Shown: positions 1 through 10,900 of the stretch, piece by piece | Layout of the letters: the number at the start of each line of letters is the position of its first letter | How positions within the stretch are numbered: position 1 is the stretch's first letter | Assembly (NCBI GenBank): GCA_010645155.1 | Contig: CM021322.1 | Coordinates: 12,984,538-13,048,537, forward strand | Length of the DNA: 64,000 nucleotides | DNA from: Tigriopus japonicus | Lineage: Eukaryota; Arthropoda; Copepoda; Harpacticoida; Harpacticidae | Reading direction: 5' to 3' | Notes under the pieces: model-generated | What the model was told of the DNA's origin: nothing | What the model saw: only the letters and a program-made list of their open reading frames with translations | The model's database searches: none | Made by a program: the position numbers and the translations under genes

Positions 1-524
1 TGAACGCTCTTAAGGACTCGCATTTGTGTTGATGCTTTTTGCAAACTGGAGTGACTCCCATTGTGAAAAGTATCTTTTCGTAAAGATCAAAAAGCATCTT
101 TTTTTCAACAGTTTACAGTCTTTACAGTCTTCTTTTGTATTAAGAACCCTATTTAAGTATTGAAAGCAGAGACAGAGAAGAAAATTTATATCATTCTACG
201 AAGTGAAGAGTGCCCTTGAACAATCCCAATGATAAAAACCATGTTGGCCTCAACTAAAGAATTATCACAAAGCAAGCCAATGGATTTGTATATTTTTGAC
301 TTAACACTATCTAACAACAGAGGTTCAATTCTTAGAGAAACATCAATTGGGCATCACTTGATTGTTAATTGAATCCTTGTGTACTTTTGTTTTATAAGTT
401 ATGTAAATAAAACGTCATTAATCCCAAATATGTTGCATTTCTTGATTAACTCCAGGCTGTCACGCAGGAAAATTAACACAGACCTTCGCTCGATTCCACT
501 CCACGAAATATTTTTCTCCTTGCA
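1..524. other. Non-coding stretch, nothing recognised
   Basis: AT-rich sequence with only short chance reading frames. No splice-flanked coding stretch, RNA gene or repeat with visible ends. Confidence 0.5.
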
Positions 525-790
525 TAGGTTGGTTGTTAAGATAGTTTGGAAGTATAGTAGAAGCATATCTAGAGGCATAGAACAAGCATAGAAGAAGCAT
601 TTGAGACGGAGCAGAAATAACAATGCTCGATCAGGTTTCACTGCTCAAGCTGCGTTTATTGCGATTGAAAACCGCAGCTTATGTAGCGAAACTTGATTAA
701 GCAAGGTTATTTCTACTCCGTCTCATTTGCTTCTTTTATGCTTCTTGATATGCTTCTACTATACTTCCAAAATACCTCAACAACCGACCT
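525..790. repeat. Foldback (palindromic) repeat, full copy 1
   Basis: The whole stretch is a near-complete inverted repeat. The left end begins aggttggttgttaag and the right end reads caacaaccgacct, its imperfect complement. Inside, the blocks ggaagtatagtagaagcata, gagacggag.agaaataac and gcagcttatgtagcgaaact occur on both arms in opposite orientation, folding about a centre near 655. Another full copy lies at 13623-13881, with half copies at 821-907 and 7813-7985. I see no transposase and no convincing target-site duplication, so the superfamily is unknown. Confidence 0.75.
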
Positions 791-820
791 TTAAGGTCAG
801 GTGTTGCACCTTTAAGGTCA

Positions 821-907
821 GGAAGTATAGTAGAATCATGTCTAGAAACACAAAAAAAGCATTTGAGACGGAGTAGAAATAGCCACGCTCGATCAAGTTT
901 CACTACG
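821..907. repeat. Foldback repeat, partial half copy
   Basis: Repeats one arm of the element at 525-790: a ggaagtatagtagaa block, then gcatttgagacggagtagaa and gatcaagtttcactac. The outer end and the other arm are missing. Just before it the short motif ttaaggtcagg occurs twice (790-820). Confidence 0.6.
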
Positions 908-939
908 ACTTTGAGTCAAGTGGGCTTGATTGTGCATGC

Positions 940-1060
940 GTGCAATGCCTGTTTTTCGGTTTCACCTTCACAGTTACGACTCTAAAGGTCCCAATACGGC
1001 TGGGAGTCTCCCTCACTGGAGGTGTGGCTAAGCCGTCCCTGCTTGTACATTACAAACAAA
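940..1060. repeat. Fragment of dispersed repeat also at 4025-4130 (inverted)
   Basis: The plus strand here matches the minus strand of 4025-4135 over about 100 bases, including atgcctgttttt, gtcccaata/gtagg and gagtctccct.actggaggt. It is a fragment of the same older repeat that surrounds the element at 4513-5622. Family unknown. Confidence 0.6.
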
Positions 1061-2194
1061 GTTTTACCGTCAAACATGCATCAACTGACTTTTTAGTTAT
1101 TGTCTAGAGAAACTGTGAATAATACCAATGCATTAACTGCTTTTTTGCCCTTGAAAAACCCAGCTTACGTACTAAGGATATACGAGTAGTACTCGAGCAT
1201 GGTTATTTCTACTGTTTCTCAAGACTTCCGTTATACTTTCGCGATTCTTCCATGTACACTAATTAACTGACCTTATTTTTGCCCATCAAACTTTCCATTA
1301 TCTTGAATGATAACGCCCAAATTCTTCATATATGATGCATGCTTGCTCGAAATCACAACCTCCATTATCTTTGAGCGGTGGATTTAGTGGCGTCATCATT
1401 CCAATCGCCAATCATCTCAATATCATCCTGTTGAAGACCATTTTGTCTCGGCTCAGAAAAGATTTGTTTTTGAATCATAACATAACCATGAGAAAATAAT
1501 TGTCTTTAAATCATAACATAACCATGGTTGATACATCAGTAGACTTATTAATATTTAGCCTCGCTTTTCAAGAAAACAAATCATCAGAAATCGATCTTCT
1601 TATTCAAGATTCATCTCAAGATTCATTGATCTACTTATTTCAAAAATAAGCCGCATATTAACGCATCTCATTCGTGATGTTTAGTTTAATGCGCTTGAGT
1701 ATACTCTAATTTTAGTTTGGTTGTAACATGCGGATTATCAAGTCCGATATTTGATAAAATCAATTCTGCTCGTTTGCTTTACTAATAACGAAGTGAAATT
1801 TTAGTTGCATGTTGGTTTTGCTATTTTGACAGGCAGCGTGCTGAGTTGCTTCAACGAAATCAAATTTATTTGATAAATCTAGCCATGTCATGAAAAGCCT
1901 GCCTTGAGATTGTTGAGTAAGAGATTAGAGTCATTTGTAGAAAAAACTAATGAAGCAAGCGAGTCTTTTGGCCGCCAATAATTGTTTTGAACAATAATCG
2001 CGGAAGACCAGACGCTATATCACCCAAACTGCATCGGTCATTTGCTCAACTGATTGATTTTTAGATTTAAACATGCAATTATTTACACATCTTTGCCCTT
2101 TTTCAACTTTGAAATTTCAAATTTTTTAAACTCAAAACTCTTGTATTTTTCTTCTTTTCTCTTTAGTGTTGCTTATTGGCTCTTGTCACACATA
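1061..2194. other. AT-rich intergenic stretch, nothing recognised
   Basis: No supportable gene. A short near-repeat (atcataacataaccatg) occurs twice around 1477-1525. The Tc1 element follows directly; its TA target duplication is at 2193-2194. Confidence 0.45.
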
Positions 2195-2407
2195 CAGTCA
2201 GGAGCAAAAGTATTCGTAACCTCAAAATTTTTATTGATTTTTAAATGATACTCGATTTTTGAAAAATACTTTTAAGAACCATTTTGCTCCTTAGTTATTC
2301 TTTTATCATTTAAAAGCTATGATACTTTTCTTTTTAAAAATTTACAAGATTTTGGTTAAAAAACTGCTCAGAGCATGTTTTAGACGAAGAGCAAAAGTAT
2401 TCGTAAC
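2195..2407. repeat. Left IR/DR arm of the Tc1 element
   Basis: Outer repeat at 2195-2220 and inner repeat at 2389-2407 share gagcaaaagtattcgtaac in the same orientation. In related elements these are transposase binding sites. Confidence 0.85.
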
Positions 2408-2413
2408 ATTTTG

Positions 2414-3439
2414 TCAATAGTTTATTGAATGCCCTTTTCGCTGATTTACACTTAAGAGACGTTTTTTATAATCATTTACAAGATTTTTACATACATCTGA
2501 AGGAATGTTAGCCCATTCTTCATAACAGATTTGCTCCAGTTCGTCAATTGTCTTTGGACGTCTTGCACGGATACGGACTTTTAATTCTCTCCAAAGGTTT
2601 TCAATTGGATTAAGGTCCGGATTCATGGAGGGCCAGTCCAAGACCTTAATCCGATTGTCCTTCAACCATTTCTTGACCAAAATGCTGTTGTGCTTAGGGT
2701 CGTTGTTGTGCTGGAAGACGAACTGTCAACCAAGCCGAAGTTTCCGCGCTGAACTCTGGAGATTCTCAGCCAAGATATCCCGATAGTCTTCTTTTTTCAT
2801 TGTCCCATGAATTCTCACGAGGTTACCGGTGCCTTTGGCGGAAAAGGAGCCCCATAACATGATCAATCCTCCACCGTGCTTGACCGTAGGGATGGTGTTT
2901 TTTGGATGAAACGCTACTCCTTTACGTTGCCAAATCCTTTGAACATCGTTGTGACCAAAAAGCTCAACCTTTGTCTCATCTGACCAAAGAATCCTAGACC
3001 AAAAGTCACTGGTCTTGTCAAGGTAGTACTTCTTGGCAAATTCCAAGCGAGCCTTCAAGTGTCTATCCTTGAGCAAGGGAGTCTTCCGTGGGCGACAAGA
3101 CTTCAATCCTGCTTTGTGAAGTGAGCGAGCAACAGTAAACCTCGAGATGGACAATCCATTTTCACTGAGACTGTTCCGGATGTCCTTGACCGTTGTTCGA
3201 GGATTATTTGTGACCTCTCTGACAATCTTCCTCTCAAGTCTGGCTGACAGTTTCCTTGGACGACCGGATCTTGGGAGGTTCTCAACCGTTCCGTTCTTTT
3301 GTGCCTTCTTCACGACGTACTGAATCGTTGAAATCGGGATGTCCAGAAGCTTCGAAATGGCTCTGTAGCCCTTGCCTCCATGATGAAGACTTACTATCTT
3401 CAACTTCAAGTCCTTGTCGAGCTCCTTGACCTTGGTCAT
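2414..3439 (-). pseudogene. Tc1 transposase, broken by an in-frame TGA and a catalytic substitution
   Basis: Reading from the ATG at 3439 gives 341 codon positions to the stop at 2414, the normal Tc1 transposase length (about 340). The N-terminal third carries the paired helix-turn-helix DNA-binding region (GGKGYRAISKLLDIPISTIQ near residues 21-40) and a basic GRPRK hook (59-63). The DDE domain follows. WSDETK places the first catalytic Asp at 154, and PDLNPIENLW places the Glu at 280. The second catalytic position, in the block before DPKH, is Asn 245 instead of Asp. Codon 238 is TGA (2726-2728), in the same frame as both halves. The spacing 154/245/280 fits DD34E. Both lesions should abolish activity; otherwise the frame is open. 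Confidence 0.92.
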
Positions 3440-3627
3440 GATTGGCTGACTGTGAAGCAATTGTTCAATTCCGTAAAATTTATAAGATCCAAGAAAGATC
3501 TAGAAAATCTTGGAAAAAAGGAGACTAAATGACTTTTCTCCGGCTTTCCAGAATGTTCTACATCTTTCGATCAATTTTTTCTGATGAAAAATCTGTTTAT
3601 AAACCTATTTTATTAACTTTTTTGCGC

Positions 3628-3837
3628 GTTACGAATACTTTTGCACTATCTAAAATTTTATTCTTAATAATTAAAAGTTAGTTTCAGACATTTTTATAAA
3701 ACAATTGCGGGAAACTGGTATTATTCTTAATCGGAAAAAATATTACATTCTTACAAACTTCTTAGCATAGTATTTAATTGGATATAAAGGATTTTCTGGT
3801 TTTCTCGTCACGTTACAAATACTTTTGCTCCTGACTG
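3628..3837. repeat. Right IR/DR arm of the Tc1 element
   Basis: Inner repeat at 3628-3644 and outer repeat at 3812-3837 share gttac.aatacttttgc and are the inverted counterparts of the left arm. Confidence 0.85.
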
Positions 3838-4024
3838 TATCTCTATCATTTTCTTGCCCAGGTTCTGGTGAAAACAAGTAATAGCTTATCCAGAATCTGA
3901 GTTCGAGCGTATTGATATTTTCTATGCATTTTTGCCAACTTTAGTTCAACTGAAACTAAACTAAATAATTGATCATCTGAAGCCCCCATGCCATTGACGG
4001 GGAATGACATGATGCCAGAGGTCG

Positions 4025-4512
4025 TGGTAGGCTTGAAGAAGAGGCGGCTTGGCCTCACCTCCAGTTAGGGAGACTCCTAGCCCTACTGGGACCCCTAACG
4101 TCGCAACTCTGAAGAAAAACAGGCATAACGTGCATTGCGGCCGACCTCTGGTGACCTCGAGGTCAATTCCATACAAATGAAAGTTTCAAAAAATTAAAGG
4201 GCAACTATTTAGCTTTCACATGAGCTATAGCAGGCCATTCCATGACCAATATTGCGCTTGTGACCAGGATTTTAGTCTGCTTGGTCCATTTCAGCATGGC
4301 GACTATAATGCTAACGGCAACAAGGCCAAAGTCTGGGCCAACCGCATGCAGTCTTGGATCATCTCTCAGAAAAGTGAGGGCCGGAGGCCTTCTGTTCCAA
4401 AACATTTTGGCCACCCTCTTCCCCCAACTCCAATCCTCTGGACTTTTAGGTGTGGTTGGCGCGGAAGGCGTGACCAATGCCAGAAGGCACTCCAAAATCC
4501 AAGTGTTCAGGG
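4025..4512. repeat. Older dispersed repeat, left part (interrupted)
   Basis: Two parts recur elsewhere in the window. 4025-4135 is repeated inverted at 940-1060, and 4131-4310 is repeated at 49401-49585 (shared gcggccgacct.tggtga, aaattaaagggcaac and catgagctatagcaggcc). The minus strand of 4205-4460 reads open and resembles the minus reading at 49.5 kb at protein level (motifs TKILV.SAILV and PAIAHVKAK). I do not recognise this as a known protein. The repeat is cut by the hAT-like element at 4513 and resumes at 5631. Confidence 0.65.
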
Positions 4513-4554
4513 CAGGGTGGGCATTTGATTTTTGGACATTTTGTCCACCCCTGT

Positions 4555-4624
4555 CCAAAAGGTGTCCAAAAGTGTCCAAAAATAAGGCTGTCCAAAAATA
4601 GGAGTGTCCAAAAGTGTCCAAAAA
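4555..4624. repeat. Left sub-terminal array of gtgtccaaaa units
   Basis: About six irregular copies of a (g)tgtccaaaa unit separated by short spacers such as ataaggc. Inverted relative to the array at 5467-5592. Confidence 0.8.
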
Positions 4625-5466
4625 TAGTAATTCGAAAAATAATGGTTAAAAACGTTTTTAGAATAACACTCTACAAACTTTCTCTCCAAAATAAACGTCA
4701 CTTGACGAAATCTAAGCAAGAATAAGTCAATTCAGCATAAGAAACTTACACTTAATACATTAAATGAGCCAATAACTTGAAGGCCAAACTGGACATTTGA
4801 ACTTTCCACTCTTTTCATTTGACCACCGAGCATCGTCCAAAATGTGGGAAAGAATGATCGACTAAAGGAATGAACGAACAAACGAATGTGAGACTGGGAC
4901 TACTAATAACACGCTCACACCACACTTCATGTTAAACATAGTATGCGAGTACATTTTAAAGCTAATTGTGTCTTGATTTGTGACAAGAGAAGGTTACTTA
5001 GTATTTTGATTTATATTCCAAAGTTTATCATTGTTGCAAGTGTTTCCCATCCAAGAGGCAAGAAGTCTTTTGACCTGACTGTCCAAAAAATGTAAGCTAT
5101 AATAAAGCACACTCAAACTGATATCAGATTGCAATGTGGGTATTATAATACTTTTGCCAAAGAATTAAAGCAGTATTGTTTTTTTACTATTAAAAAAGAC
5201 AAGACTCTTGTTTACAGATGAGGAAATAAAATGTAAATTTTGAAACATTTTGAACAGTTACACACATTTTACCATATTGTATAAACAAAACATTAATTTT
5301 TTTAATAATTTATTAACAAGTTATCATGGCAAAGTTTATTTCTCCAAGTAATGTTCCCATTAATAGAACTATTTTTGTTTAAGTACACAACCATGCATTC
5401 TTTAGAATTCAATTACTTATGTAGTGTAACTGGTTTTTCGTCTGATTTGTACAGCTTTCTTTTACG

Positions 5467-5592
5467 TTTGTTGGACTTTTGGACACTTATGGACATCTTT
5501 TGGGGATTTTTGGACACCTTCTGGGTATTTTTGGACACTTTTGGACACTTTTGGACACTTTTGGACACTTTTGGACACTAGGGTGTCCAAAA
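5467..5592. repeat. Right sub-terminal array of ttttggacac units
   Basis: Degenerate units from 5467, then five perfect tandem copies of ttttggacac at 5529-5578, ending with one inverted unit (gtgtccaaaa, 5583-5592). Mirror image of the left array. Confidence 0.85.
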
Positions 5593-5630
5593 TGCTCTCG
5601 ATGTCGAAAAATGCCCACCCTGGTTCAGGG

Positions 5631-5815
5631 GCATAATCGAAAAAACGTCTTGAAGGCCTCCAAGGTCAGTTAAATGTGTGCAACGGTCAGGGACAGAACC
5701 GCCAAGGCCTTGGCCGCAAACGGAGGGCACTTCATGCAGTTTTATAATAAAAAATCCCTTAATTCTTATCAGCTATAAAAATATACTATTTTTGAAAATG
5801 ACAGACTCTCACCAC
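5631..5815. repeat. Older dispersed repeat, right part
   Basis: 5688-5800 matches 49568-49680 (shared ggtcagggacagaa.cgccaa, cttggccgcaaacggag and cacttcatg.agttttataat). With 4025-4512 it forms one repeat copy once the 1.1-kb hAT-like insertion is taken out. Confidence 0.65.
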
Positions 5816-6021
5816 ATTCTGTCACTTTGAAACCTTCCCAGCAAAAAATTGTTCTATACTGCCATTCTCTGCCACTGACCCTGGCTCCTCTCATGTTCAT
5901 TTGCCAAAAATTGGGGGTCGGATTTGGTTGCTTGTCCACGAGGATAACAGCCTCTTCCTTTTGAAATATCATAGCAATCAGTCCCGAAATCAAACTTGTG
6001 AAGACAAAAGAATGTCTAGAT

Positions 6022-6270
6022 CAGGGATCGGCAACCACTTTTGGGTCAAGGCCCACAAATTTGCTTACATGTAGTCAGGGGCCCACCAAACAGACGTTGG
6101 TAGGTTTTGCGGCCCACAAAACAACGATCAAAAAGCTTGGGGCCCATGAGTACAGTACTATGGATGTCTCAGGGGCCCACTATTTCGGACTTTCCCCATA
6201 GCTCCTGGGCCCAGCAAAGACCACCCTTGGGCCCACATGTGGGCCACGGCCCACCGGTTGCCTACCCCTG
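6022..6270. mobile_element. hAT-type MITE with perfect 8-bp target duplication
   Basis: A 249-bp element starting CAGGGATCGGCAACC and ending GGTTGCCTACCCCTG (13 of 15 complementary), flanked by gtctagat on both sides (6014-6021 and 6271-6278). The interior is rich in ggcccac blocks and has no coding capacity. The CAGGGGT.GGCAACC terminus is typical of hAT MITEs. Confidence 0.88.
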
Positions 6271-6278
6271 GTCTAGAT

Positions 6279-7009
6279 GGTCATCAAAGCCTAAGACATA
6301 AGACATTTTTGGTGCAGATTTGATTGACTAATACAGACTCATAGTCAAAAATTAGTTGTTTCAGAAGTTTTAACTCTTTTAACACTTAAGAAAGCTTGAG
6401 TAGTAGCTATCACATTTTGTTAAATTGAAAAGACGTACCATATTTCTGTGATTTTTGGTCCATCTTTAATCGAAAAGACAAAACCATATGGGTGTCACAT
6501 TTAGAATTCAAACGTATCTTTTGAAGACATTTGTTATTAATGTCCAGAATACCTACAAAAATAATCATGATAATATCACATGTAATTATCCTCTAAATAT
6601 GTGCCATAAAAGCCAAAGTGCAAAATTCCATGGTTTTAGGTTTTTTAGTGCTCAAATTTTTAATTTTCATCCTACAACTGTCAAAAACAAATGGAAAGAT
6701 TAAAATAAATCAAATTACTAGAGTCAATATGGGAACGTGCCACTTTTTAAATCCAAGAGTAAAAGGCAGAAACACATTCTCTTTCCCTGGATTAATTAAT
6801 ACTGATAAGTCCCTAACAACACCATCAAAGTGAAGGATATAGTGCTCCATGAAGGTGATCTGTTCTTTGCTGCATTCTGCATGAATAACCATTCAGAGGG
6901 AATCAGCAGCAACTCAACTATAAGTTGACAAAGATTTTTTCAATCTAGTGCTTTCTCTCAGTTTGGCCTGTCAAAATGTTGACTCCTGGTTCGAAACACA
7001 TCACTAGTG
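6279..7009. other. AT-rich intergenic stretch, nothing recognised
   Basis: Only short overlapping frames on both strands; no motif, repeat end or RNA gene that I can support. Confidence 0.4.
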
Positions 7010-7155
7010 AAAAGTTATGCCTTCTCAAACTTAGGTACCGCAAAGAGCACAGAATGAATGAGCTCGCCTTTTTGTGGGAAAAAAATATTCAGAAAAGGGC
7101 TAGTTCATTCATTCTCGGTAGGATTTGCACTGAACTTTGAGAGAGCATAACTTTT
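7010..7155. repeat. Short imperfect foldback repeat
   Basis: The left arm aaaagttatgccttctcaaa (from 7010) is mirrored by the right end tttgagagagcataactttt (to 7155), and gaatgaatgagct is mirrored by agttcattcattc further in. It looks like a 146-bp MITE remnant. No target duplication is obvious. Confidence 0.5.
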
Positions 7156-7812
7156 GACTCCGACGTTTGATTACACAAAAAACCTCAAAACCGTATTTTA
7201 TTACGATCTTCGAAAGTACCTCTTTTCGGTTGGATCTTTTAACTAAATTGAAAAATAAAACCAAAACTTACAAACTTTCAACATGATTGAGTATCAATGA
7301 AGGCTGCAACATACTCGGCCTTGCTTATGTAGATGTGGCCATACACACACCATAATGTAAGCTTAGATTAAAAAAAAGCAACGAAAATATTTCTTGTTCA
7401 AATATATATCCTCTTGGGGCACATAACACTTTCACCGTAAGTAAGTTTCTTGAATTAAAAAAAAAACAATAAAATTCTTTTTGAGCATAGTTAAGAAAGA
7501 CTAATTGGTATCAAAATTCAAAATAATTTATGAACATGTTATTTTGACAAGTAACCCTTTTTGGCAATTTTCAAAAAATCCTTCAGCCCCTTTGGAGGAT
7601 CTCAATTTCGGGCAAATGTATTGTTGGAAAAATGTTCTGATTGGGCATTGGGCTCGTTCTGTTGCATGTTGCCACCATCGAAATGAGGTTACTATCCAAC
7701 ATATGAGGAATCTATCAGTATTTGAGACTTGACTGATTCCCAAAATAACTTTGGGTGTGAAGTTGCTCCTGTCACTAAAGCTGTTGCACTATCAAAGGGT
7801 GGGTGCGCTATT

Positions 7813-7985
7813 AGGTCGGTTGTTAAGGTAGTTTGGAAGTATAGTAGAAGCACACCTAGAAGCATAGAAGAAGCATAAAAGAAGCACATGACGCGCAGTA
7901 AAAATAACCATGGTCGATCAAGTTTCACCACATAAGCTGTGTTTTTCAAAAGCAGCTGCGTTTTTCAATCGCAGCTTATGTAGCA
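7813..7985. repeat. Foldback repeat, partial copy
   Basis: Begins with the family end aggtcggttgttaaggtagt, followed by ggaagtatagtagaagca, gatcaagtttcaccacataa and the central hairpin around cgcagcttatgtagc. The right arm beyond the centre is missing. Same family as 525-790 and 13623-13881. Confidence 0.7.
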
Positions 7986-10900
7986 ACGTGTCTAATGAAC
8001 TGAATATGACTTAAAACACACATATGAAGGGCACTGCACGGATGTTTTTTTGTGAAAAGTGAAAACTCTATTGTTGAAACAATTAGGTGTCAAGTTTGAC
8101 TCCAAAAACGACTAATTGCATCAGATTTACCAAAAATATAGGAAAGTAACAAATTTTCACATAATGGCATGGTCAAAAATATCTTGTGAACATCCAGCTC
8201 ATTTTTCAATTTTTGGGGCAGAAAACATATTTTTCATGTTTTGTGACTTTTATAGCAAATACTTTTTCGGGCCCTACAGGTGGCTAATCATTGGGTTTTA
8301 AAACCACACTGAACAACTACACTGCACAGTACTTTACAGAGTTAGCAACAAAATTTGAAACGGGGACATTTCCATTGAGTTTTTTGACCCCACCAACAGC
8401 TTTTGGATTTAAAGAAAAGATATCTAACAACGTTGTTGTAGACACATTTTGGATGCATTGACATTAAAAATTTAGTAGCAAAACTACTAAAAGAAAGGAA
8501 ATTCTTATCACAACTTTACTTGGGTCCAACACGTTTTTTAGAAAGCAAAAATAACCGTTCAAAAGTTGAAGGAAATATTATCTCAATTTTTGGTAGACTA
8601 TTTTGGTGCTTCTTGGTGTTAAGAGGACAATAGAGGGAATTTTGCAGTGTAATTAATGATAAAGCATTCCTTTTGGATCTTAAGCCTGGCCTCGTCTAAG
8701 GTCAAACATTTTAGTTGTTTTACTTGTTTGTTTTTCCAATAAGGTGTCTATTTTTAAATTATCACTATGGTATGCGGAACATTCGTTCACTTTTTTCAAT
8801 TAGATTTTTAACCTTTCGTCAAAATTCATGAATAAGGATGTGAAGGTTCAAAGTTTATTGGTTAAAAATTACTACGCATGAAAATGGAACTGTCATATCG
8901 ACCCCGAATAAAAAAGCTGCGTAGCCAATGATCTCTTACCTTCCCTTCATTTGATTGGGGATTTGAGGGTCCTTGTTTTGGGGGATTTCGTCTTTTCACA
9001 GTAAAGTCAAGAAAGAACCCGAAAACCTTGAAGACATATGAGAAAACACAATTCCATCTCATAACGAGACACCAAATTTACTTCAATGTTACGTGAAGAA
9101 TGAATGGCCTTCTTGCTTTCAAAGAGTTCCATCGTCTTTATATGGCGGAATTTACAATTACGCATCAGCATTTTTCCCAAATTCATTCTCCGTCTCCTTT
9201 CATAGATTGTGTGTGTTTTAAAGGGTTTTGAGAGTGATTGTTGTCTCGACCAGGGAGTTAAAGGTATCCTTGTCTCGACATACCCATTGCCGCTTATGAA
9301 AGAGCAAGGAAATGATGAACGTCAAACGAATCCTCGCTTTAAAGATGATATCTTTTGGAAGGGATTGGCAGGAAAAGGGTAAACTCAGTTTCTCTTACTT
9401 TGGGGGACTCACAAATTGTGTTGTGAACCCAGGCAAAAAGCACTGGATTTCTGGAGTGAGGGGCTAACGCTGAAAATTATAATTTCCAATAGGATAGGGC
9501 TTTTCAAGTAAATGTCACAAACCGGGTATGAACTTTTAAATTAAACAGGGCTTAAGCCGTTCCTCAAAAAAAGGAATGGATTATAGTTCCCGTTCCTTCC
9601 TCCAAGATGAGGAACACGTTACTCATGAATTCCTTTTGGAAAAAAGGAATGACATTACAAATTCCTTTTTTTTAAATAGGCATTAATTTTCAGGATTATT
9701 AAAGGTGTGATTTTAAACATCTCAATCAGAATGATTTAATTTTAAGTTTAAAAATCCTGCTTCATGTAGGTTTTGATGTTCGGTTTTTACGTTTAAAACT
9801 ATTTTTTCTAGTTTTCCAAGTAATGACAATTTAAAAAAATTCAAAGGTATGAAAAAGTATGTTAAGACTGCCATTCAACACTTACTTGATACGTTCTAAA
9901 AAGTTTTGAAAATGGCGAGATTTATTGCCTAACACGTTCAACTTTTGCATGCCCGACTGAAATTTTTGCACGTACTTGTTTTCTTCATCATCCTTTTTAA
10001 AACCCTTACAATGGGTTGCCACGGTACTGAAAAATGAATATCAAGTTTCAACAGAAATTCCCAAATACTTCGAAATGTGATTCAGACTCAGGAAACCAAG
10101 AGGAACAACTTTGATTTACTGAGTCTTCAAAGTCAGGTCTAGATTAAAAGTTGTATATCTAAAAACTTATTAAATAAATTAGTTTTTGCAAATCTAGTTA
10201 GTACACTTTTAGATCAGATTTAGATACCTTTTGAATCGAAATTGCCTGAAAATATGTTGCTCAGCTGGTTTAACCGGTTCATTTTTGGCCCAAAAAGCGA
10301 AAAAACGTTGCGGTATATGAAAACTCAAATTCCCAAGAAAATTATATTGATTTTTGATGTCACAACATGAAATGAAAATTCTTCATTCTTCTATGGTTTG
10401 TCATAGCATGTCAAAATAATATATATTAAAACTTAAAACACACTAAAAATAAATATTTTTGAAAAACTATGTATCCATTGATTTCAGCACATTCAGGTTT
10501 TTAAATGAAAATTGGATAAAAATGTTAAACAGATGTGTCTTCGTAATTTGTGAGAATTCGATATTTATCGAAGGACAATGGTCAAATGGACTAAAATCGA
10601 TTTTTTAAACCTTGTTGAATTTTACAACATTTGCATTGAGGCCTTACGACCTGATTTGACCTTTCCATAATTCAAAAGCCATTAATCGAAAAATTGCATT
10701 TTTTGTGTGTTTTAGTGTGGGTAATAACATGTATATTATCTTGACATGCTTGTTTGGCTTGCTTGGTAGGCGGCAGCAAAATTTATTTACATTTACTTGA
10801 AAAAGCCCATTCAATTGAGAAGTTTAACCGAAGGCTACAAAAATCGCCTCTAGATGAAAGAAAGGAAAACGGGCAAAATTTCTTGATTTCAGAACTATCT

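Larger units (their letters stand above)
2195..3837 (-). mobile_element. Tc1-family DNA transposon, full length, inactive
   Basis: An element of 1643 bp bounded by inverted repeats that start CAGTCAGGAGCAAAAGTATT and flanked on both sides by TA (2193-2194 and 3838-3839), the target-site duplication of Tc1/mariner elements. A second copy of the core repeat (gcaaaagtattcgtaac) lies inside each end, at 2389-2407 and 3628-3644. Each terminus therefore has two direct repeats about 190 bp apart, the IR/DR layout known from Sleeping Beauty-like Tc1 elements. The single minus-strand transposase frame between them is broken (see 2414-3439). The ends are intact, so the copy could in principle be mobilised by an active relative, but it cannot supply its own enzyme. 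Confidence 0.93.
4513..5622. mobile_element. Non-autonomous hAT-like element with inverted sub-terminal arrays
   Basis: Bounded by perfect 14-bp inverted repeats CAGGGTGGGCATTT (4513-4526 and its complement 5609-5622) and flanked by a perfect 8-bp duplication gttcaggg (4505-4512 and 5623-5630). An 8-bp duplication with CAGGG ends is the signature of the hAT superfamily. Just inside both ends lie runs of a 10-bp unit, gtgtccaaaa on the left and its complement ttttggacac on the right. The middle 850 bp is AT-rich with no transposase-like frame, so the copy is non-autonomous. Confidence 0.88.

Noticed and set aside
4205..4621. 138-codon minus-strand frame as a gene
   Set aside because: It runs across a repeat boundary and into the gtgtccaaaa array of an inserted element, so the N-terminal third is array translation. 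Only the repeat relationship is reported.
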